From Sphacelaria rigidula (taxonomy: Eukaryota > Phaeophyceae > Sphacelariales): a stretch of 20,362 nt of DNA. Positions within the stretch are counted from its first letter, which is position 1. The number at the start of each line of letters is the position of its first letter. The position numbers and the translations under genes were made by a program. Below, one piece after another: positions 8,901 through 14,900 of this stretch. The notes below the pieces were generated by a model. That model was given only the letters and a program-made list of their open reading frames with translations, was not told the DNA's origin and made no database searches. Location: positions 1-20,362 of the forward strand of contig CAXNAA020000543.1 of NCBI GenBank assembly GCA_964200075.2, in the 5' to 3' direction.

Positions 8901-11900
8901 GACGGACGCTTGTCCGTCTTGAGAAGAACGCAACGGGCCACACACAAACACCACGGGCGCCAAGAAAAGAACGCACTGATTGTTATAGCAAATATATCAA
9001 AATAAAAGCGACAAATATCAGACGGGGTGTATCAGACATGAGAAAGATTTGGCTGGCAACCTGGTGACCCCCGATGCACCACATTTGACACACTGCACAT
9101 GGTATGATCGAGGGGCAACGATTACTGAGCACAGGGCAGCGCCGGTCGCCCCGGTGGCTCAGTTCGTAACCTTGAAACCCTCTGACGGTTGGGTCGGGGG
9201 TTCAATTCTCGGAGCGATCTGGGATTTTTTCTCACCTCATGCCCGACAGTGGAGAGCGACTATGTCGTGGGTACACAAAATTCGACTCAACGATCGACGA
9301 GGGAAAGGGACTGCTGAACGCCTCTCGCGATAAAAAAAATAAAGGCAAGCACCGCGGAAGGAAGGTGGGGGTACTGAAGAACAAATCAAAAATAAAAAAG
9401 CTCCTGTGTTGACCTTTCTCCTGTGTGACCCCGACTGATGCGCCCACATCTATCGAAAGGTGTAGACCGGCGTCCAGAAGAGAGGGAATGACAACACAGG
9501 GCACGATCTGAAGTGCACAATCCGGACAGGCAGACCGCTACATAATGTGCCTCGAGGAGGAGCGCTGTCAAACATGCTGCGCGATTGTACTGCTTCGTCT
9601 GTAGCTCCTCGCCGCCCACCGATATCGGCTCCTGAGCATCTTTCCTCACACTCCGTCGGGTTCCGCAGTTGTGGAGAAATTGGACGGTCAGCTCGAACAG
9701 ATCGTCCTGGATTGTCTGCTCCTTTCCGAATACATTGTCCGTGACGAAAAAGGCCCACTCCATCATCGCTGACGATGGCCACAAAAGCCATAACTTACGG
9801 ACCAAATTGACCCACGAGGGAAAGTGGTCCTCTAGTATAGCCAGAAGTCTCTGATACCGATGCACACGACTGGGAAGGTTTGTGACGATGAGGAAGTTTG
9901 TCAGGAGTTCCGATTCCAGCTTGACGAGGAGCTAGGGCGTCACGAACTTGAATCCGTGACGAAGCTGGCGGTCAAAGGGTGAACTCCAGAGGTTGATCGC
10001 TCATATCCTCGACGTCTTCGCGCTTCGTCGCAATTCCATCACGTCTTCGATACTCTCGTTCCATCTTGCGCCATGTTCTTCAAACTTTATTGCCTATGCT
10101 CGGGATCTGAGGGATAGTCAGTGGGCGAAGCAGTAGATGACATCTGCCACTGTTACATGCCATTTCCTTGCTTCATGACACCGTCTTTGGGCGTAATTAT
10201 GTGTCAAAAAGGTGCTGGAGATGAAGAACAAGCTGCGGGCGCTGGACGACTCTCGGAAGTCGCACCTGACGCGGCAGGCGGACAAAGCTGCAGCAGAATT
10301 CGAAGGACAGCGAGAACTAGACAACGTCTGCATGGTGGTGGACATGGTACGTGCGCTATTAATACTAGCGTCTTGGAAACGGGAAGCATGCGAAATGGTT
10401 TGTTGATTAAATCAAGAAACAAGAAAAACATGCCTAGCGTAGCCTACTGTTTTTTCCGGAGATGTCGTGGTCGCATTTCTCGTCTGAAACCCAGCAGGGA
10501 GTGTATGTTTTCAGGTATCAATGTTCGAATTTTTTGGCACATGTTTGCGTCTCTTGCGGTCCCAAGCGTCTCGTCACACCTCGGTGGTATGCGGTATGAC
10601 CCGTGCCTAGCAAAGGTTCCGGGTCCCTCTGTTGACGTTCAGCATCCTTTTCGCGTACGAATTCTGAAAAGCTCCCCTTTCCATCCTCTGCTCCAACTCA
10701 TGCACCGGGGAAAAACAACTTTCGACGGCCTGGCGGGTGGGTCCTCCTCAGGACATGTTCTACGCTGCAGTGGAAATTAGGTGGGCTTTCGCGTCGTTTG
10801 CGTCACGAACCTTCAGCGCATGTGTGACACCGACTTTACAGTCGATCTTTTCGTGCTGCTCGCACTGTGTTGCGATTGGATGTCAACAGGGTAATAGTAG
10901 TCGTGAGGTTCCAGAAATCACCTTTCTATGAGGAAAGCTTCATTTTTTTTTTTTTTTTTTTGTTTTATGTTTATTTTTGTCTCATTTTTCTGAAATTAGG
11001 TGAATAATATCATGGTCATTCAAAAACAGACTTTTTGTGTCACCTTTTGAGTCAAAATATTGTTGTAGCACGTCAAATTTTGTTTCGGAACTAATGGAAA
11101 GTTACTTGCTTCCAGTCTCGGCGCCAACAACGAAGTCCCAGATGGAAAGGCGAGAAGCATACGAGTGGAGCCTTCCATCAATATCTACCTTGCGGTATAC
11201 CATGAATACTCAATCGGCGCGGTGTGTACAAGGCGTACATTCATCCTCCATTTGGCTTCACAGAACTCTGTTCCCAGTCTAGTTCCCTACAGCGCTGCAG
11301 ACCGGGCACGCGGAGTAGCGCGAACATTCCTGCTGGGACTTCTCTTGGTCGCGCTCACTTTCACCTTCTCTTCAAAACCCTTGAGAGGAGAAGTCCCGAA
11401 AAAAACTTCAACAAACTTTGTGGCTCAAACAAACCTTCGGACAATAATCACGGGCATGTTGTTATGTTATTATTATTATTTTTTTTTCGTGGATTATGAA
11501 CATTTACAGATCGAGGGGAGGGGGGGAGTGCACATTTTTGCAGTGGAGTGATTTCCCCAACAGCGGTAGCAAATGCTTCCTCGCATTTCCCTCGACATAT
11601 TCTTTTTGGCTCGTGTGCTCTCTCGACAGTCCAGTAGTGTTCACCACTTGGTCGATTAGAACCTTCCCGGAATTTTATTACTTGGTTTGAGTGTAAACAC
11701 TGATATTCAGATCTGTAGCGGGGTTGAGAGCCCCCCAACTGTCCCTCGCGTGCGCAAAACGCGTTAATGTCAAAATCGGCGTCTTCGGCGCTGTTCTGAG
11801 GTCTGCCAACGCCGCACTTTGCCTAAGGAACGCTTCACAACCCCCTCGCCCGAGGGATCTCGGTATGCCTTGGATTGGGGTTGAGGTTGGGGTTAGCGTT

Positions 11901-14900
11901 GTTTTAAAAATGATGTTTCCGAGAAATTTTGTTATCGATCAAGTGATGAACACACCTCCGGCGGTCGACATAGCCTGACGTGCCAAGTGTGTCGATGTAA
12001 AAAGTCGTTTTTGGTACATGTTGGTCTCGGCGCCCAGAGATCGTGTCAGGTTCGGCGGCACTTTTGACCAGGATTCCTCGCATGCTTTTTTTATTCCCGG
12101 TCTATGCGGTTCAGAGATCGTCCCGAGCTGGCCGACAAGCCAGTAGCTGTGGGAGGAAGCAGCATGATCTCGACGACCAATTACCACGCCAGGAAAAAAG
12201 GGGTGAGAAGCGCCATGCCAGGATTCATCGGGAGGAAGCTGTGCCCTGAGCTTGTGTTCGTCAATCCAGACTACCAAAAGTGAGCGGGAATGAAACAGCA
12301 TGGTTGACAGCATGTGGCCGGTACACGTGTTTTTCGTGACGCCTGCAGTCGGGCGTCACGCGTTTATCAGTCGTCAGCATTTTATGTTGTACATTGCAGG
12401 GACCCTCTACTTGAGGGCCTGAGATGTTGGTGCTGTGAAATCGCCGGCATGTCAGGCCAGTCAATACAACTCTGGCGGACAATTCGCTCACAAACGATGT
12501 GACGATGGAGTTGATTGTTTTGCAGCCCGGTGGGCTAGCTCAGCATTTGAAGTGTTCCAACAATCGTACATTCACCCGTCTGTAGGTCCTTGCGTCCAAA
12601 CGTACTGTCGATACACTGCTAAAGCCGTCGAGGCATGGTGGGCATATACACCATGGTTTGTATTCCTGCTCAACAGGTACTCCAAAGTGGCGGAGGAAAT
12701 ACGTGCCATCTTCCGAGAGTATGACCCGCGCATGCGCTCCTACAGCCTGGACGAGGCCTACCTCAATGTCACGCAGGCACTGGCTAGAAGACTGAATGAA
12801 GGGGATGTGCTGGAACCTCGCACACCAACGGAACCGCCATTATTAGCGTCGCCTACGGGAGGTACCGATCTCGATAGCATGGAGCATATACCGCCGGAAC
12901 AGCAGCAACCTTGCTTGCCACGTACGACTGTCTCGCCGGGAGAGGCTGTTGCCATGGCAGCCGTTACGTCGCTCTCCTCACCCTCCGACCAGCGCTGTGT
13001 TTCCCCGGTCGCACATACCGATCGTGGACGAGAATGGCTGGTTGAAGGCGCTCAAAGCCAAGAAAACGGCGGGTTGGAGGGGAGGCGGCCGGAGTGGGCG
13101 CGGCGGCGGCAACGGCCGAGGTGGACAGAAGACATTTCTGGAGGTGGAGAGGATGACGAAGACAATGAAGATGAAGATGAGGGTTTCCGATGCACTCACA
13201 GTCCATGGGGAGGTGCGGGTGGCAGTGAAGGCCGTGGGGAGAAGATGAGGAAAGAAGAGCGGCGTGCGAGTATGTTCAAGGCAGCCCGGGCCATGGCCGA
13301 GGAAATTCGGCGTCGGATCCAGGAGAAAACAAGGCTGACGGCAAGCGTCGGTATTGGACCGAACTTCATGCTAGCAAAGGTGCGATTCTCTGGCCTTCTG
13401 CCTGACTGTGATGTACGCGGAAGACGGGCCTTAAGTAGCCCCGCGTGATGGGGTGCCCGCCCATGTCGGTACCAGTTATTTTGTGATATTGAGTAGACCC
13501 GGCCCTGTGCATGTCACGTCACGGCTTGTAATATTGAATGGGAGTTGCTGGCCGAAAACCTTCCGCGTGCTGCAGCGGAGCGTTCTTTCCCATGCTGGTT
13601 TTGTCGGGTGTTTTTGAGTGAATCGCAAATCCCATGACAAGAAGCATGTCATGCACTCGTAGGTACAAGAGAGGGGCGGTGTGAGAGAGACTGCCAGGTC
13701 CTGGGACAGCCAGCGACAGCACCAAAGGGTCATATAGTTGCCGATGTGGACGCATTTGGTGTTGGTGAGACAGAGAGTGGCCCGGTTTCCACCCCCACCA
13801 CCGTCATTTGCCCCCTCCCCCTCCATGCTACCTGTTCGAACATGCCCGACTCTGGTTTGCTTCGTTAAAGATTGCGTCGGACTGGAATAAACCAAACGGC
13901 CAGTGGTGCATAGGGGGAGACCGCGCCGAGGTGTTAAAATTTCTGCACGACCTGCCCGTCCGAAAGGTGAATGTTTGAGCGTACTTTGTCGCGTGTAGGG
14001 CTCCAGCAAGTTTCCGCACTGCTGGCGTTGGAGAGCGCGTGTGTGCGTGCACCCTTGCAGGAGTAGCGCTAGTCCAAGATTTGTGGTACTCACAGCTATC
14101 CTTGTGCTTATCTGTCTAGCGTGGTTATCCAGCACACGGCGGATAGCGTCCCGAACAGGTGGTGGTGGATCAGTGCGCCCATCTTCCTTGGAGTTGAAAT
14201 GCAGTACGTATTGTGGCTTTCTAAAGCAGGTGACTGCGTAACTTTGTCCAGTGTCTTCTGTGACTACGTACCGCGTATGTTGTGATACATATCATCAGGT
14301 CGGCGGCGTGGGCAAAGTAACGGAGAAGTGTCTCCGACAGGCGCTGGGCGTTGTCACCTGCGGAGACCTGTTCAGAGAAAGAGCCGCATGCATGCACGTC
14401 ATGACACCCCACACCGCGCGTTGGCTTCTCAAGGTACGTGGTATATGCTTCGTTTTGTGCGCGGGAGACGCGGGTCAGAAGTACTTACGCATATCGCCAG
14501 CTCTCGTCGGGATGTCAGTTCGACAGACGGGGTTCGTGATTGCTCGAAAATATTTTGCAACAGCCTAGCATTGTTTTCGTGAGATTGAGAGTAGAGCATT
14601 CATTGAGAATGGGTTTTATCAGTCGCTTCAACGTGACCAATTTTATATTCCGTGTGTGTTTTCTTTCCCTGTAACACTACCACGTGCTTACAGCTACACG
14701 CCGACACCCTACTCTGGGGTATTAAGGACTTCAGTGGCAAGCTACAACAGGAAGCGTATCGGGCCTGGTGGAGGGTCATTTCGGAACTGAAAGTATTTAT
14801 TCATTATAATTGATCGCTTCTCACTGTCAATCGTATCCTCTACTCTCAATCTCACGAAAACATTGTCAGCAGTAGATGGGAACGCCACTACTGCACGTAG

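Larger units (their letters stand above)
2942..10211 (+). other. POLK intron 1 (7270 bp), repeat-filled
   Basis: Bounded by GTATAT and AAAAAG. It is roughly 5 to 24 times longer than any other intron in the gene and is made largely of dispersed repeats, listed separately. No intact protein-coding gene is seen in it on either strand. Stretches without an assigned repeat (about 2942-3330, 3950-4465, 8325-9040) show only short hairpins, such as a 7-bp one with arms at 8809-8815 and 8834-8840. Confidence 0.85.

Noticed and set aside
10121-10780. 219-codon + frame across exons 2 and 3
   Set aside because: Out of phase with the conserved N-clasp and catalytic motifs and runs through intron 2; chance opening.
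12435-13448. 337-codon + frame as a stand-alone gene
   Set aside because: It is POLK exon 5 read through with parts of introns 4 and 5; the start codon inside intron 4 is not a gene start.
13476-14135. 219-codon minus frame across introns 5-6 and exon 6
   Set aside because: Opposes a conserved POLK exon and has no domain or splice support.
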